Assembly (NCBI GenBank): GCA_030686995.1
Contig: CM060694.1
Span: 92,037,844 to 92,101,843, forward strand
DNA length: 64,000 nucleotides
Direction: 5' to 3'
Source of the DNA: Artemisia argyi
Taxonomy: Eukaryota > Streptophyta > Magnoliopsida > Asterales > Asteraceae
Below are positions 1 to 12,030 of this stretch, piece by piece (position 1 is the first letter of the stretch; each line of letters begins with the position of its first letter). The notes under the pieces were generated by a model. The model searched no databases. It worked only from the letters and a program-made list of their open reading frames with translations, and was not told the origin of the DNA. The position numbers and the translations under genes were made by a program.

Positions 1-130
1 TATTGTGCAAGACTTGAATTCACATAATATCGAATCTACAATTTTTATATGTAAACAAAACACGCAAACAAACTTTTTATAACAAATTAAAAGGACGTAA
101 AACTATTCAACCCCCTTCTAGTTTTCCACA
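1..130 (+). mobile_element. 3' end of the 5' LTR of the left copia element
   Basis: These bases match 26923-27053, the end of the 3' LTR of the same element, with one substitution (near position 50) and one C fewer in a C run. The segment ends in the usual CA at 130 and is followed at once by a primer binding site. The rest of the LTR lies outside the window. Confidence 0.93.
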
Positions 131-132
131 AT

Positions 133-145
133 TGGTATCAAGAGC
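133..145 (+). other. Primer binding site of the left copia (initiator tRNA-Met type)
   Basis: TGGTATCAAGAGC lies two bases after the LTR end. It is the plant initiator-Met primer site TGGTATCAGAGC with one extra A. This fixes the + orientation of the element. Confidence 0.85.
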
Positions 146-198
146 CAGGTCAAGCGAGATTTTTAAAATATATTGTATTTTAAAACTTGAAACTATCT

Positions 199-1152
199 AT
201 GGAATCTGAAAAATATTTAGAAGGGCAATCTATACAAAGACCACCACTTTTTGAAAGTGACGGATTTTTATATTGGAAAAATAGATTCGAAACTTATGTG
301 AAATCTAAAGATCTTGATCTTTGGCACGTTATTACCTTTGGTGATTTTCCTCCCTCTCAACAAAATCCGGAAACTAAAATGGATGAAATTGTACCTTTTG
401 AAAAACAAAATGATGATTTGAAAAAGAAACTAGCTTAAAATAATGAAGCTAAAATGGTAATTTATAATGCATTACCGCGCAAAGAATATGAAATAATTTT
501 TATGTGTAAAACCAAAGAAATTTGGGAATCATTACTTATTACTCACCAAGGTAATAGTCAAGTCAAAGACAATAAAATAGATCTTCTTGTACAACAATAT
601 GAACAATTTACGATTCCGGAAGAGGAATCAATTGATAATGCTTTTGCTAAATTTAACACTATTATCACAATTTTAAAAGCACTTGATGAGACATTTTCTA
701 GTAAAAATTGTGTTAGGAAATTTCTTAGGGCATTGCATCCAAAATGGCGAGCTAAGGTCACGGCAATTGAAGAATCAAAGAATTTGATGACGTTATCACT
801 TGATGAACTTATTGGCAACTTGAAGGTCCATGAAGAAATTATAAGAAGAGATTCAGAAACGGTCAAAGTCAAAAAAGAAAAAACTAAATCCATTGCTCTA
901 AAAGCCAAAAAGGAACCTAGTGATGATGATGATTCAAGTGATGAGAATGAAGACGAAGAATATGCAATGGACATAAGAGAATTCAAGAAATTCTTCAAAA
1001 GACGAGGAAGATTCACTAGATTACCACGAGGCAAAAGAAAGTTGTTCCAAAGAAATAGAAGTGATAACTACGGGAAAAGAAAGTGTTTTAGATGTGGAAG
1101 TCCAAATCATCTCATTGGTGAATGTCTAAAGCAACCGATGAAATATGTTTAG
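199..1152 (+). pseudogene. Copia gag (UBN2-type) with one in-frame stop
   Basis: Reads from ATG 199 as a copia capsid protein: an N-terminal region with a YWKNRFETYV motif, a UBN2-like helical domain (roughly codons 90-200), an acidic stretch rich in D/E/S, a basic K/R-rich stretch, then a CCHC zinc knuckle ([14 protein letters not shown]) near the C-terminus. A TAA at 436-438 interrupts the frame; the downstream part continues in the same frame from 454. The knuckle would bind retrotransposon RNA. The frame shifts after the knuckle, so gag and pol are no longer continuous. Length and domain order fit copia gag; the copy cannot make a full product. Confidence 0.88.
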
Positions 1153-2506
1153 GAATAGACTTGGAGCCCGACGAATGGATCAAGGATAGCGGATGTTCGA
1201 GGCACATGACGGGGAACCACAAGGTATTTTCTACATATAAGGCATACAATGGAGCTAACGTTATTTTCGGTAGTGACTTGCGTGGAAAAATCATTGGCAA
1301 AGGTACGATTTCTCAAGACTCACTTACTATTGAAAATGTTGAGCATGTAGATAATTTAACATATAACTTGCTTAGTATAGGCCAAATATGCGATAATAAA
1401 TGTAGGGTTACCTTTACCGATAGGGATAGCGAAATAGTTAAGAATGGAAAGGGCATAGGTAGAGGAATTAGGAAAGGAGGCATATATGTTATGAAACTAG
1501 GAAACAAACCGAAATATAGGATATGCCTAGCAACCCTAGACGAAAACTCCACTTTGTGGCATAGGAGATTAGGACATGCAAACATGCAATAAATACAATC
1601 TTTAGCCTCTAAAGAACTAGTTAGAAACTTGCCTAACCTAAAATACGACAAACACTTTTCTAATGCTTGTAAAATTGGAAAACAAGCTCATGCTAGTCAC
1701 AAAGCTAAGAATATAGTGTCCACTACTAGATGCCTAGAATTATTACATATGGATCTATTTAGTCCATCCGCTCTGCGGAGCTATGGAGGAAACCATTATA
1801 CCTTAGTAATAGTAGACGACTATTCATGATACACGTGGACTAGGTTTTTAAGTGACAAAACCCAAACCTTTGAAAAATTTGAAATATTTAGTAAAATGAT
1901 TCAAAATAAATTAGGATGCACAATAGTAGCCATTAGGACGGACCATGGTAGGGAATTTGATAACGAAGTACAATTCGGAAAATATTGTGATTCAAATGGA
2001 ATATCTCACAATTTCTCCGCTCCTCGTACTCCTCAATCAAATGGCATAGTAGAAAGAAAGAATATGTCACTACAAGAAATGAGTAGAACAATGATAAATG
2101 AACAATCCGTCCCACAAAAATTTTGGTGTCACGCTGTAGATACATAAACATATATTATTAATAGGGTATCAAATAGGAGAATTTTAGGAAAAACTCCTTA
2201 TGAGTTACTAAGTGGTAGAAAACCTAACTTAAGCTACTTTAGTGTATTCGGAAGTAAATGCTATATTTTAAACACTAAGGATTACCTTACTAAGTTTGAC
2301 CCAAAATCATACGAAGGAATATTTTTAGGCTACTCGAAAAATAGTAAAGCATATATAATACTTAACAAACACACTATGAAAGTAGAAGAATCATTAAATG
2401 TAATATTTGATGAAACACCACCACCTCCTAAAACATTACCTTTAGAAGATGATGACTTAGTCGAAGATGAAGCTATTGAGGTTAGTAAAACAAAACCAAT
2501 TGGAAA
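1122..2506 (+). pseudogene. Copia pol, part 1: protease and integrase
   Basis: A single frame with three in-frame stops (1590-1592, 1827-1829 and 2145-2147). The protease motif is WIKDSGCSRHMTG near the start. The GAG-pre-integrase region has LWHRRLGHAN, but the expected zinc-binding cysteine before ACKIGK reads S. The integrase core shows the first Asp (HMDLF), the second Asp (TDHGREFDNE) and the Glu (NGIVERKN), so the DDE triad itself is present. It runs on through the KFDPKSYEGIFLGYS motif to PIGN, where the Helitron interrupts the codon AAT. At least the TGA after VDDYS looks like a CGA to TGA transition. Part 2 follows at 8066. Confidence 0.9.
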
Positions 2507-2533
2507 TTAAAAGTATATATTAAAACAGCAGCC

Positions 2534-2665
2534 AAACGGCGCCGTTTCACCTTTGGCTTTTCCCGCCATTTTTTTGGGCCACTACTGATCTGCCATTATT
2601 GATCCATGTTTGTTTCTTGATCCATGTCCACTAGGTTATATTTGATCCGTTCTTTTTTTATCCCA
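2534..2665 (+). repeat. Helitron internal repeat P, copy 1
   Basis: Starts at the palindrome AAACGGCGCCGTTT and includes a Pro-box-like pyrimidine stretch. It is closely repeated at 3889-4045 in the same orientation. No coding potential is evident. Confidence 0.8.
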
Positions 2666-3425
2666 TTTTATACACACACATCGCCGTTATTTGTTCCGTG
2701 ACCCTAGCCTAGAAGCTGCTGCAGCTTCAAAACCTTTTATGATTTTGGACGTATGATTAGAAATTGTCATATCGACGCTAACAAATCGATTTACCTCGAT
2801 TCGTACGGTTACGATCTATCTTTGTTGTTGCGTGATAGGGGTGTTACGATTGTTAGGGTTTTTCTTCGGTTCAAGTTTCTGTTGTTGAATGGTCTTAATT
2901 AGGGTTACCTGATTTTGTGCTTTCTGCTAATTATATGAATTGGTGTGTTAAAGTTTGCGGATTTTGTTTGTTTTTATGTTACTTGACTATCTTTGTGTTT
3001 CTATGTACCATGAAAATTGTGTTTTTTGTCTACTTTGTTGCTTCTGAGGGTTAGTTGAGTTGTTTGTTATTAAAATGGCTGCCAATATTCTTACCGTTTG
3101 TGTATATTAGTATTCGGGAATTGTCAGTTTTTGTGATTAGCTGAAATAAAAGCCGTTTTAGCTGTCGTAATGGATTGTGTACAAGTTGTGTGTTTGTTGT
3201 GGTGGTGGTCGTAAGATGTGTGCACAAGCAGAATTTGCCAAACAAATGTATGCATTTGAGATTATTTGCGGGTTGGTGGGGGAAGTTGCTAACTTTGCAG
3301 CTATGGTAGACTTGATAGATTGAAAATGGTGCCGTTTTCTTTGTGGGGAAAACGGCGTCGTGATGATTAGTTGGGTGTTCTGGCAACTATTATTTATCAA
3401 TTTTTAAAAATATAATGTAGTAGTC
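2666..3425 (+). other. Helitron interior, no recognisable gene
   Basis: T-rich sequence that resembles plant 5' leader or intron sequence. Only short ORFs occur. I see no domain. Confidence 0.5.
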
Positions 3426-3800
3426 GTCTCTTTGTGTTGTGGTTACAGCCGCTGCCGGTACTTCACCGTCACGGCGAGGCAGCTGCTAATCTGTGGTTTG
3501 CCACCCGTATCTTGGCTAGGCAGTCAAACCGAGGATGTGGTTGCAGCCATGGCGGGTGATAAATGAGGATGATAAATTGCTTTCTGCGTTTCCATATATA
3601 AGAAAAATGGCTATGACGATGGATGATTGCAGTTGTATAACTGAAACATATTCCTTCCAAAAGTCGGTACCTTGGCGAGGCGACCTGTGGGTTGCAGCCA
3701 ATGTAGTTTGCCGGCTACGGGTACATGTGTGTATTCCGATCTGAACCCATACCTGATGCAAAAGTATCAACCAACGGTTAGCTTCCCATTTTGCTTTATT
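3426..3800 (+). repeat. Helitron internal repeat R, copy 1
   Basis: Begins GTCTCTTTGTGTTGTGGTTA and is repeated at 4244-4630 and, shortened, at 5035-5300. It contains a small exon-like segment before a CAACGGTTAGC stretch. Origin is unknown; it may be a captured gene fragment that was amplified inside the Helitron. Confidence 0.8.
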
Positions 3801-3888
3801 GCCGTTCTTTATTTCTTTATATTGGTTACGTGTTGTTCATTGATTTCAGTTTCGCCATTTCTATATGCAGGTTATTATTAAGAAGGGG

Positions 3889-4045
3889 AACGGCGCCGTT
3901 TCACCTTGGGCTTTTCCCGCCATTTTTTTTGGGCCACCGCTGATCTGCCATTATTGATCCATGTTTGTTTCTTGATCCATCTCCGCTAGGTCTGTTCGTT
4001 ATATTTGATCCGTTCTTTTTTAATCCTGTTTTATACCAATAACAG
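3889..4045 (+). repeat. Helitron internal repeat P, copy 2
   Basis: Second copy of the block at 2534-2665 with a few substitutions and a short insertion. It directly follows an intron-end-like TATATGCAGG stretch. Confidence 0.8.
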
Positions 4046-4217
4046 GATGCGATGTGGTTGTTACTATGTAACCTTCCTTTTCTCAGCCATGGCACCTGCT
4101 TGATGTGGGATGCTATTTTTATATGGCACCATAAAACGTGGTCACAAATATGATTATAAAATGTTATCATAAGCTGTGTATAAGCTGTGATCACAGTTAC
4201 CGTTGATGTATGATTAA

Positions 4218-4630
4218 TTGACAACGTGAACGACGTTGTTTTGCGTCTCTTTGTGTTGTGGTTGCAGCCGCTGCCGGTACTTGACCATCACGGCGAGGCA
4301 GCTGCTCATCCGTGGTTTGCCACCCGTATCTTGGCTGGGCAGTCACACCGAGAATGTGATTGCAGCCATGGCGGGTAATATACGAGGATGATAAATTACT
4401 GTCTGCGTTTCCATATATAAGAAAAATGGCAATGATGATGGATGGTTGCAGTTGTATAACTGAAACATACTGAAACATGTTTCTTCCAGAAGTCGGTACC
4501 TTGGCGAGGCGACCTGTGGGTTGCAGCCAATGTAGTTTGCCGGCTACGGGTGCATGTGTGTATTCCAATCTGAGCCCATACCTGATGCGAAAGTATCAAC
4601 CAACGGTTAGCTTCCCATTTTGCTTTATTG
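4218..4630 (+). repeat. Helitron internal repeat R, copy 2
   Basis: Matches copy 1 from 4244 onward. It also shares an extra 5' flank (ACGTGAACGACG) with copy 3, so copies 2 and 3 are closer to each other at that end. Confidence 0.8.
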
Positions 4631-5010
4631 TCTTTTTTTTTATATTGGTTACGTGTTTTTCGTTGATTTCAGTTTCACCATTTCTATATACAGGCTCGCT
4701 TTGCCCCAGTTTAAACCCTCCCGTATAACGCTTGATGTGTAACGTCTAATGTATAAATGTCCTGCGGTATAGTATAAACGTATGCATAAAATCTACTGCA
4801 CGTTCAACAATCTACCTTGGAACGTGTCAACAATCCACTGCCTTATCCATAAAATTTTACCTAATGTTGAAATTTTTGTGGATTGCCTTTGAAAAAGTAC
4901 CATGCTATGTATGATGCTTATAAATCCGCTCTTCTATGCTTCACATACATTTTATGCTCTCTTTGTTTGCCTGTACCTATACGAAACTCAATATTATTAG
5001 ATTTGTGTCA

Positions 5011-5300
5011 TTGAAAACGTGAACGACGCTGTTGTGCGTCTCTTTGTGTTGTGGTTACAGCCGCTGCCGGTACTTCACCGTCACACCGAGGCAGCTGCTC
5101 ATCCGTGGTTTGCCACACGTGTCTTGGTCAGGCAGTCACACCAAGGATGTGATTGCGGCCATAGCGGGTAATAAATGAGGATGATAAATTACTGTATGTG
5201 TTTCCATATATAAAAAAATGGCAATGATGATGGATGATTGCAGTTGTATAGCTGAAACATGTTCCTTCTAGAAGTCGGTACCTTGGCAAGGCAACCTGTG
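5011..5300 (+). repeat. Helitron internal repeat R, copy 3 (truncated)
   Basis: Matches copies 1 and 2 up to the TCGGTACCTTGGC stretch and then diverges. A detached piece of the same repeat tail (AAAGTATCAACCAACGG) reappears at 5573-5610, so the third copy has been split or deleted internally. Confidence 0.75.
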
Positions 5301-6377
5301 AGCATATTTTTTTTGCTGTGGTGATTGCCCAAGCATGATATCTTGCTGCATTGTGTGTGCGGATGGCAAAGTGCAAGAAACACTCGCCTAAAAAACCTTT
5401 ACATGTGCACCAGACCACGAATAAATCGAACCAAACATTTCAGTTTTTATAGGCGATGATGATAATTTTCCAACTTTTGTGTTGATGCATTTATCTGAGC
5501 CTTATTTGTTACCATTACGCGTGTGTGCTTCTACCATTATCAGCAACGATGGTTGCCATACCTGTTGCGAAAGTATCAACCAACGGTTTCTATATGCAGG
5601 TTATTATTAAGGCTAGGGATTCTGCAAGTCACGACACTTTTATGCCCGTGAGTGACTTTCATTCATAATTTTCGTTGTATGTTAGTATAATCGATACAAC
5701 GGAGAAATTATTGTGCTATTTTATTAGGTTTCACCTTTTTAAAATAACTGCATATTTGTTATTTCACGCTTCTAGGTTACGGAAAATGGCTTGCTTATCG
5801 GTTCAGCATGTCACACCACCAGATGGTCAACGACAAAACCCTCAGCCACTGAGCAGGCTCACGAGACTTCATTCTTACATGTACCATAGGTCACGCTTTG
5901 GTTTTATGCTTTAAAATAGATGCAAATTAACTTCGTCAATGTTTGATAACTGTGTTTTATTTATTTATTTATTTAATTTTGCAGTTAATGGCTCTTCTGC
6001 TACTACGCCATGCATCAACTGTACCAGGAACATAAGGAATTGGAGATGAAGGTGCATGCTTTCTTGACTATAAGTCGTTAATTTTTTATATACATTTGTA
6101 TATCTTTTTTCTTGCTGAGGTATTATATATTTATTTACGAAACATTTTTTGTCTGGCAGCTTTTCTTTCTTCGAGCTTCTATGTTCCTTCTTCCATATTA
6201 CATCATGGCCCGATCCATCAGCATTCTGCAACGCCGTAGGCAAACATAGGTGTCTACGTCTTTACTTATTTTTTTTCGTACTGTTTTGGACTTTTTCATC
6301 GACACAACTTGGTATGAGTTATTACCGGTACCAACTGTGCTTATTTGCTAATTTGTGTTCACATGTTCATATAACAG

Positions 6378-6596
6378 GAGGCTGCAGCATCGGCGGCATC
6401 ACAGATTGCTTTAGTATTGCAAGCGGAGCAACTCCGAACCTTACACTTTGCAATAGCAGCTGCTACCCCAGCACATCAACAGGACTGGCTCAAGCTCCAG
6501 TAACCGCAGTGACTCCCTGAGAGGGTGGCAGAGGCAAGATGGGAGGGATTGGAATTTGAAAATGCCAAGCCATTTGCAATGACAAGGTAAAATACT
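6378..6596 (+). pseudogene. Exon-like captured gene fragment in the Helitron
   Basis: Bounded by an AG acceptor (6376-6377) and a GT donor (6597). Frame 1 reads an Ala/Gln-rich stretch (EAAASAASQIALVLQAEQL) and ends with RWEGLEFENAKPFAMTR. Two stops (TAA, TGA) lie between the halves. It looks like an exon of a host gene picked up by the Helitron. I do not recognise the gene. Confidence 0.4.
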
Positions 6597-7289
6597 GCCT
6601 ATGATTCGTATGCCTTTGTTCAAGTATCTTCGTTTTATCACCTATAGAACATCTAAACAGTCTCATTATTGCTTCTTTATAGCAAATAATAATTCAATAC
6701 ACTAAATAAATGGTAGAATTATGGGTCGTTTAGTTGAAAAAATATACGTCGATGTACCTTGCTTCAAGTTATGTTTCTTTTAAATCACGATGGGATGCTG
6801 TAGTTTGTACACAAGCTAAAATCAGGGTAATTGTTTAAGAGAGTGCTTTAGTTTTATGTTCAATTAATGTAAATGGTAAGATGGCCAGGTTGGGTAGCGG
6901 GTCAAAAGGGATCAATATAAAATCAGTGCTTTAGTTCGTGTTGTTGACGACTCCCGCCCTTATTTGAAGGTTTAAGAAAAAGATGTATGTAGATCATACA
7001 GGATATATAGCTTTTGCATTAGGACTTAGCAAAGCTGGAAGTGAGCTGCTAATTTAGAGAACGTTGGAGTGAAATTATGGAACTCATTAGTGTTGATTTG
7101 ACTTTTTGCAGCAGCAGCTAATGTTCGCGAACACCTGATACAAGTAAGATTTACACTAGCTTCATTCGATCGAATCTGACATTTATTTCAATAGTTCTAA
7201 ATTACTTATAGCTGTTACCTCCTGCAAATAGGTCTATGCAATTTGAAGAAGTAAGAGATATAGCGATTGGCAGTTCTTAGGTTGCTATT

Positions 7290-7435
7290 GTTACAACTTA
7301 CAAAGAAGATGGTGGTTACACAATTCAGCACAACCAGGGAGTTTTGCTATTTCTAATGGTACATTTGCCGAAAACATGAGTTCTTTCTCAATTCCACAGA
7401 ATGAGTCAGCTTTTCAGAAGCATTGTCGACAAAAA
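7290..7435 (+). pseudogene. Second exon-like fragment in the Helitron
   Basis: A short open stretch reads YKEDGGYTIQHNQG, then GSFAISNGTFAENMSSFSIP. It is protein-like in composition and unlike the flanking AT-rich sequence. It probably derives from the same or another captured host gene. Function unknown. Confidence 0.3.
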
Positions 7436-8045
7436 GGTACAACCTTTGTGGATGTTTATGAAATTGTTGCGGTGTTGTATGTTGGTGCTTGAACAGGTTC
7501 TAGGAGGTCTCTTTTTGCAGCAACTGGGCTTTATATAATGATTTGTTGATTCGGTTGTTTGTTAGTTAAGATTTATTTGTTACTTAGGATTTATGAACTT
7601 GAACAGTAGAAGCAAAAATGATGAATCACAGGCTGATGATGAATGGATTCACAAAGAGATGGTGTTTAGATGTTATAGCTATACAATATGCTTTTTTTGT
7701 TTAGGTACCAAAAATATGTAATTACTTATATTCTATTCGAGGTTTCACATGGTTACATATATTGTAAGAAAACAAAACCTGTGAATTTATACGATATAAT
7801 TAACGAGTCAAAATAGGTCATTTTTAAGCCTGCGTCAGCAGGTTCATGGGTCGGGTACGGGCGAAATAGTCAAACGCCATTATTGTGTATACATTACTCT
7901 TATTGCTACTATGTATCGAGTTTAAAAGCAATACTGTTATTACTACTATGTTATGATTTGTTTTATAAAAATCAAATAAACCAAATAGGCAGCCGTGCGA
8001 CCCCTGAAAAACAATTGACGAAATAAACAGGCGCGCCGGCAACGC

Positions 8046-8065
8046 GGCGATCGTCGCCAATCTCG
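8046..8065 (+). other. Helitron 3' terminal hairpin and end
   Basis: GGCGA-TCG-TCGCC forms a 5-bp stem. It is followed by AATCTCG, whose last four bases deviate from CTRR by one base. Host copia sequence resumes at T 8066. Confidence 0.7.
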
Positions 8066-8425
8066 TGATAATGAAAACATAGACTTAGGAAATAACGAAG
8101 TCGTAACTATTAAGAAATCTAAATCACATCCATTAGATAACATAATAGGAAGTCTTAATCAAATAACACTTAGGTCACAAGCCCAAGATAAAAATAACTT
8201 CTTTTGTTTCCTCTCAGCAATAGAACCTAAGAATATTAATGAAGCATTAAAGGATGAAAGTTGGGTGATAGCTATGCAAGAAGAATTAAACCAATTTAAG
8301 GCTAATGATGTTTGGGAATTAGTCCCAAATCCAATGAACATGACCATCATAGGAACTAAGTGGGTATATAGGAATAAGTTAGATGAAAATGGAATAGTAA
8401 CTAGGAACAAAGCTAGGTTAGTTGC
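8066..8425 (+). pseudogene. Copia pol, part 2: start of the reverse transcriptase domain
   Basis: Continues pol in frame after the Helitron. It contains the RVT_2 entry motif with NEALKDESWVIAMQEELNQF and ends at NKARLVA, where the LARD is inserted. Excising the LARD plus one GTTGC copy restores VAQGYNQQEG. No stop occurs in this segment. Confidence 0.93.
8421..8425. repeat. Target site duplication of the LARD, left copy
   Basis: GTTGC, repeated at 18905-18909 directly after the right LTR. Confidence 0.95.
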
Positions 8426-11400
8426 TGTAACAACCCAACCCGATAAGGGTAGAAGTATTACATTACAGTGACATATCAGAACAAACACAAGCATATGATT
8501 CATACATACAACGAAATTCAGGGTTACAAATGAAAATCTGAAACTACAAGGTTACAAAACAATAAATACTATGTCTAATAAAGTGAAACTTCATCTAATC
8601 GTCTCTAGTCCAAAGCATAGTCTTCTAAGTCCAGTCACACTCTCTTCCCATAACCCAGCTTCCTACTAAAACCTGCCGCAGGAAAAGGAAATGCGGCTGA
8701 GCTTAAAAAGCCCAGTGAACAGATACATATACAAAGCAATGATAATGAAACAGAACTGAAATATAGTGCATTGGGGAAATAGAATAAGGAATAGATAAAA
8801 GAGTAATAGAATAGAAAGAAGAAAGGATAGTCATCTACCACGAGCCCAGAACATATCATATCATATAAGCCGTCAATACCATAATTCTTCATAATCATAT
8901 AGAGGGGAGTCCTCTCAGATAATCAGATAATATGAGGGGTGTCCTCATTCTTCAAATGGGTGGAGTAGCGAACTCCCAGAAATTGTGAAAGGCATGTATA
9001 GCACACAGTACCAGTCACCAGACATATATCATAATCATAATCATAGTTAAATCCACTAAACAGAACAGATCTAGGATGCATCCATACGCCCCCGCAGAAA
9101 TCATAGTGGCCATAACAAATCATATTATAAAGCGCGCATATCATATATCAGAAAGGGGACGGTGTAGCCAAATCACTAGGGCCACACACTAGTCATGCCA
9201 GTGGTGCATCACAGACACGCCTATGGTACCTCCATAGGTAGGGAAACAGAAATGGCTCGGGTATCAAACTAAGAGTCAGGTCTCATATCATACAAAAGGT
9301 CATATAGCAAAGGTGTATCTCAGAATCATATCAAAGGTTCATAATAGCAGTTCATAACAAAGGGTTCACATTAGAAATAGTATTCAAGGTCCAATCAGAG
9401 TTTATCAGGTCAAGGTTCATATTCAAAAATCAATTCATGGTTCAGTTCAAAAGTCCGTTTCAAAAGTTTCTATTAAAAGTCCAATTTAAATAATCTTTTA
9501 AAACAATTTTCATAAAAATGGTCTTTCAAAATATAGGGTTCATGAAAGTTAAATAACCTTTCTTTTAAAAAGAAATTTAGCATCATTTATAAACATCTTT
9601 TCAAATCGGTTCTTCTCAAAACATTTCCATGGCATAATTAAAAGGTTTTCATAGCATGGTTTCATAACGGAGGTCATATCAAGTGGGATCAACAGAGAAA
9701 GTTCAAGTAAAGGGGATCATAGCAATGGCATCAATTCGGGAACTAACGGATCAGAATATGAAAGAGATCATGAGAAACCTTTTGAGAAAGGTCAGAATAT
9801 CTGTACCTTAGACCGCAAGTGCAAACATAACAGAAACATAAAGATTAGAAGCAAACTCCTTCTTCAGCGAATCTACACGAATACATGATCGTCTTATTAT
9901 TAATATCCTATTTAAATCAGATTACTTATTTTAGTCGACTTTCCATTTTTAGTAACTTTCCTTTTATAGTAGCTTTCCAAAAATAGTAACTTTCCATTTT
10001 AACAAAATTCATCACTTATGGTTACGGTTAACATTTAATTAAGTTAAAGTACTCAGAATGATAAATATTATGGATTAAAATTAATTATGACAATTTATCA
10101 TAGTTTAGGGTTAAAATATAATTATTGCAAAGTATAAGGTCTAAAGTGTAAATTATCAAAATTAAATATTAAAAAGTCAACTAAAATAATTTTAAATTTT
10201 ATTTTGATAAATTAATGTTAAGATAATAATTTTGGACTCCGTCATAACAATTTATACAAATTAGTAATATACCTACGATATTAATATTTATGCCGCGACG
10301 ACCCAAGATTTTATCAAATCATGATAGGCTCATTTATAACCCGACGTCGTTTCGCTTCATTCTTATACATGTTTTACTCTTGTTTAATTGATTAAATGTA
10401 GACACGAATAACAGTTGGCCCCAAAAGGCAAAATGGAAATCAAAGTTGAGACCACTAGACCATGAAATCACATATATATCTTGTATATACTAATGCATGT
10501 TCCTTCTTTATTACTTGAGTTGATAATCAGATTTGCATGTATACATGTATTCGCCTAATACAACAAAACCATTATTTATTTCATGTGAATAATAAACATT
10601 TCATTTGAGTACCCTCTTTTGACCTCAACAAAATACGACATACATGCATGCTATCTTCTTTTTAGTCTTAGCTCGTTTAAGATTTGTATCCAACATGTTA
10701 TGCCGAAAACAAAATAGGTCAAGCAATTTTTCCCACATGAGCCGCATTAACAAAACCTTTAGATCGATGAGACTAGGTTTCAGATTCATTAATTTATGTG
10801 AACTTTTATGATTTCATATGAGTGTGTTAAATCAATTCATGCGTATATAATACTAACTGATTCATAGATTTATCAAGTGAGCTAATATTTCATGAAAGTT
10901 TCTAACTGATTTATATGTATTATCTTTGGTTTCATTTAAACTGGTTTCATCATTTCATGTAGGTTCGAATATACACAAGTACACATCACTACACTCTTGC
11001 CTCATTAACAAATATACAACCATGTACACGTTTCAAAAATCCAACTCGCCACATGCATAGGTCGAATATTTATATATACAATGATATTATTTTATGTGAA
11101 GAACTATTATAATTTCATGTTAGTTAAAATCGTATAGTATTCATGCAAATCTTTTCTTTCATTATAAAACTCACATGATTCTGATCTCTCTTACCCACTC
11201 GATATATGTGGCACAGATTTATCAAGTTTATATTCGTATATATATGTACCTAGTTTCGTTATTTTGAGTGTTGCAATATCTGATTTTATGTGAGTTTGGA
11301 ACGTATATCATGTTTTCTATTATAGTTGATCCATGAATCAATCCAACATGAAAAAAATATAGCGTATAGTGGACGTCAAATGAGATGAGAAAAACAAGAT

Positions 11401-11985
11401 CGATATGTTACCCTTGTGATGATCGAAGAACAGAGAACAAGGACAAAGACTCCACACCAAACCGAAACAACAAATCCAAAACCGTTATTCGAACCAAGCA
11501 ATTACCACACCCTTCCGAACAGCTCTTAACCACGATCAAAAACCACCTCTTTTACCTCCTTAGCTCAAATAGACTAGAAGAGAAGGCCACACAGAAAAAA
11601 TATTGCCGCTACTTTATTTTCTAGGTTTAGGGTTTTTTTATTTCTTTGGAGCGTATAGTTTTGTGTGAGAGTAAAACAAATACCGGTCCTTCATAAGTAA
11701 TTGTGGGTTTGACATGGGCCAGGAGGGCCGAATGATATCATGGGCTCAAGTATTGTGGTCCTTATGTTGTTTAATGATTGCTTATTAAAGAAAAATGGCC
11801 CAAAACCAAGTTCGTGTTGCGTAAAATAGTTCTCGAAGTTCATTTTAGGTTACATAGATATTTTCGGACTCAAATATGTTCAAAATCTCAATTGTGAAGT
11901 TTGGTTTTAATTTATTTGGATATACGGTATATTCGTTTTGTTATTCTCGGGTTTTATTTTCTATTACGGATTTTAGGTCGTTATA
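8426..11985 (-). repeat. LARD 3' LTR (element orientation minus)
   Basis: Terminal bases on the + strand are TGTAAC and GTTATA, an imperfect inverted terminus. The sequence is long and AT-rich, without a conserved ORF. It is the same length as 15345-18904. Confidence 0.95.
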
Positions 11986-12030
11986 ATTCGTCCCCTCTAA
12001 AAATAAAATTTCGTCCGCGAAATTGAAATG
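11986..12030 (-). other. LARD polypurine tract and gypsy-type tail motif
   Basis: On the minus strand this reads CGCGGACGAAATTTTATTTT, then AGAGGGGACGAAT, next to the LTR. The GGACGAAATT stretch close to a purine tract is the usual 3' end of Tekay-type gypsy internal regions, which suggests the parent lineage of this LARD. Confidence 0.7.

Larger units (their letters stand above)
2507..8065 (+). mobile_element. Non-autonomous Helitron inserted in the copia pol
   Basis: Removing 2507-8065 joins AAA|T and restores the copia frame exactly (PIGN to DNENIDLG), so the insertion site is A^T, as Helitrons require, with no target duplication. The 5' end (TTAAAAGTATATATTAAAAC) resembles the common plant Helitron start with TC changed to TT. 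The 3' end has a short GC-rich hairpin at 8046-8058 followed by AATCTCG, one base from the canonical CTRR. No Rep/helicase ORF is present. The interior holds repeated blocks and intron/exon-like fragments. The family is inferred from the termini; the exact excision join is what I see. Confidence 0.75.

Noticed and set aside
558..1034. 158-codon minus-strand frame opposite the copia gag
   Set aside because: It is the shadow of the gag coding frame, rich in Ser/Leu as expected from antisense of an acidic/basic region.
2507..8065. Terminal inverted repeat transposon in place of a Helitron
   Set aside because: I found no inverted termini and no target duplication, and the A^T join restores the copia codon exactly.
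8635..9144. ORFs of 87 and 73 codons on the minus strand, repeated at 15554-16063
   Set aside because: They lie inside the LARD LTRs and recur only because the LTRs are duplicated. No domain, and the composition follows the local repeats.
11385..11624. 79-codon ORF repeated at 18304
   Set aside because: LTR sequence again. It is Lys/Thr/Asn-rich with no domain; I could not support it as a gene.
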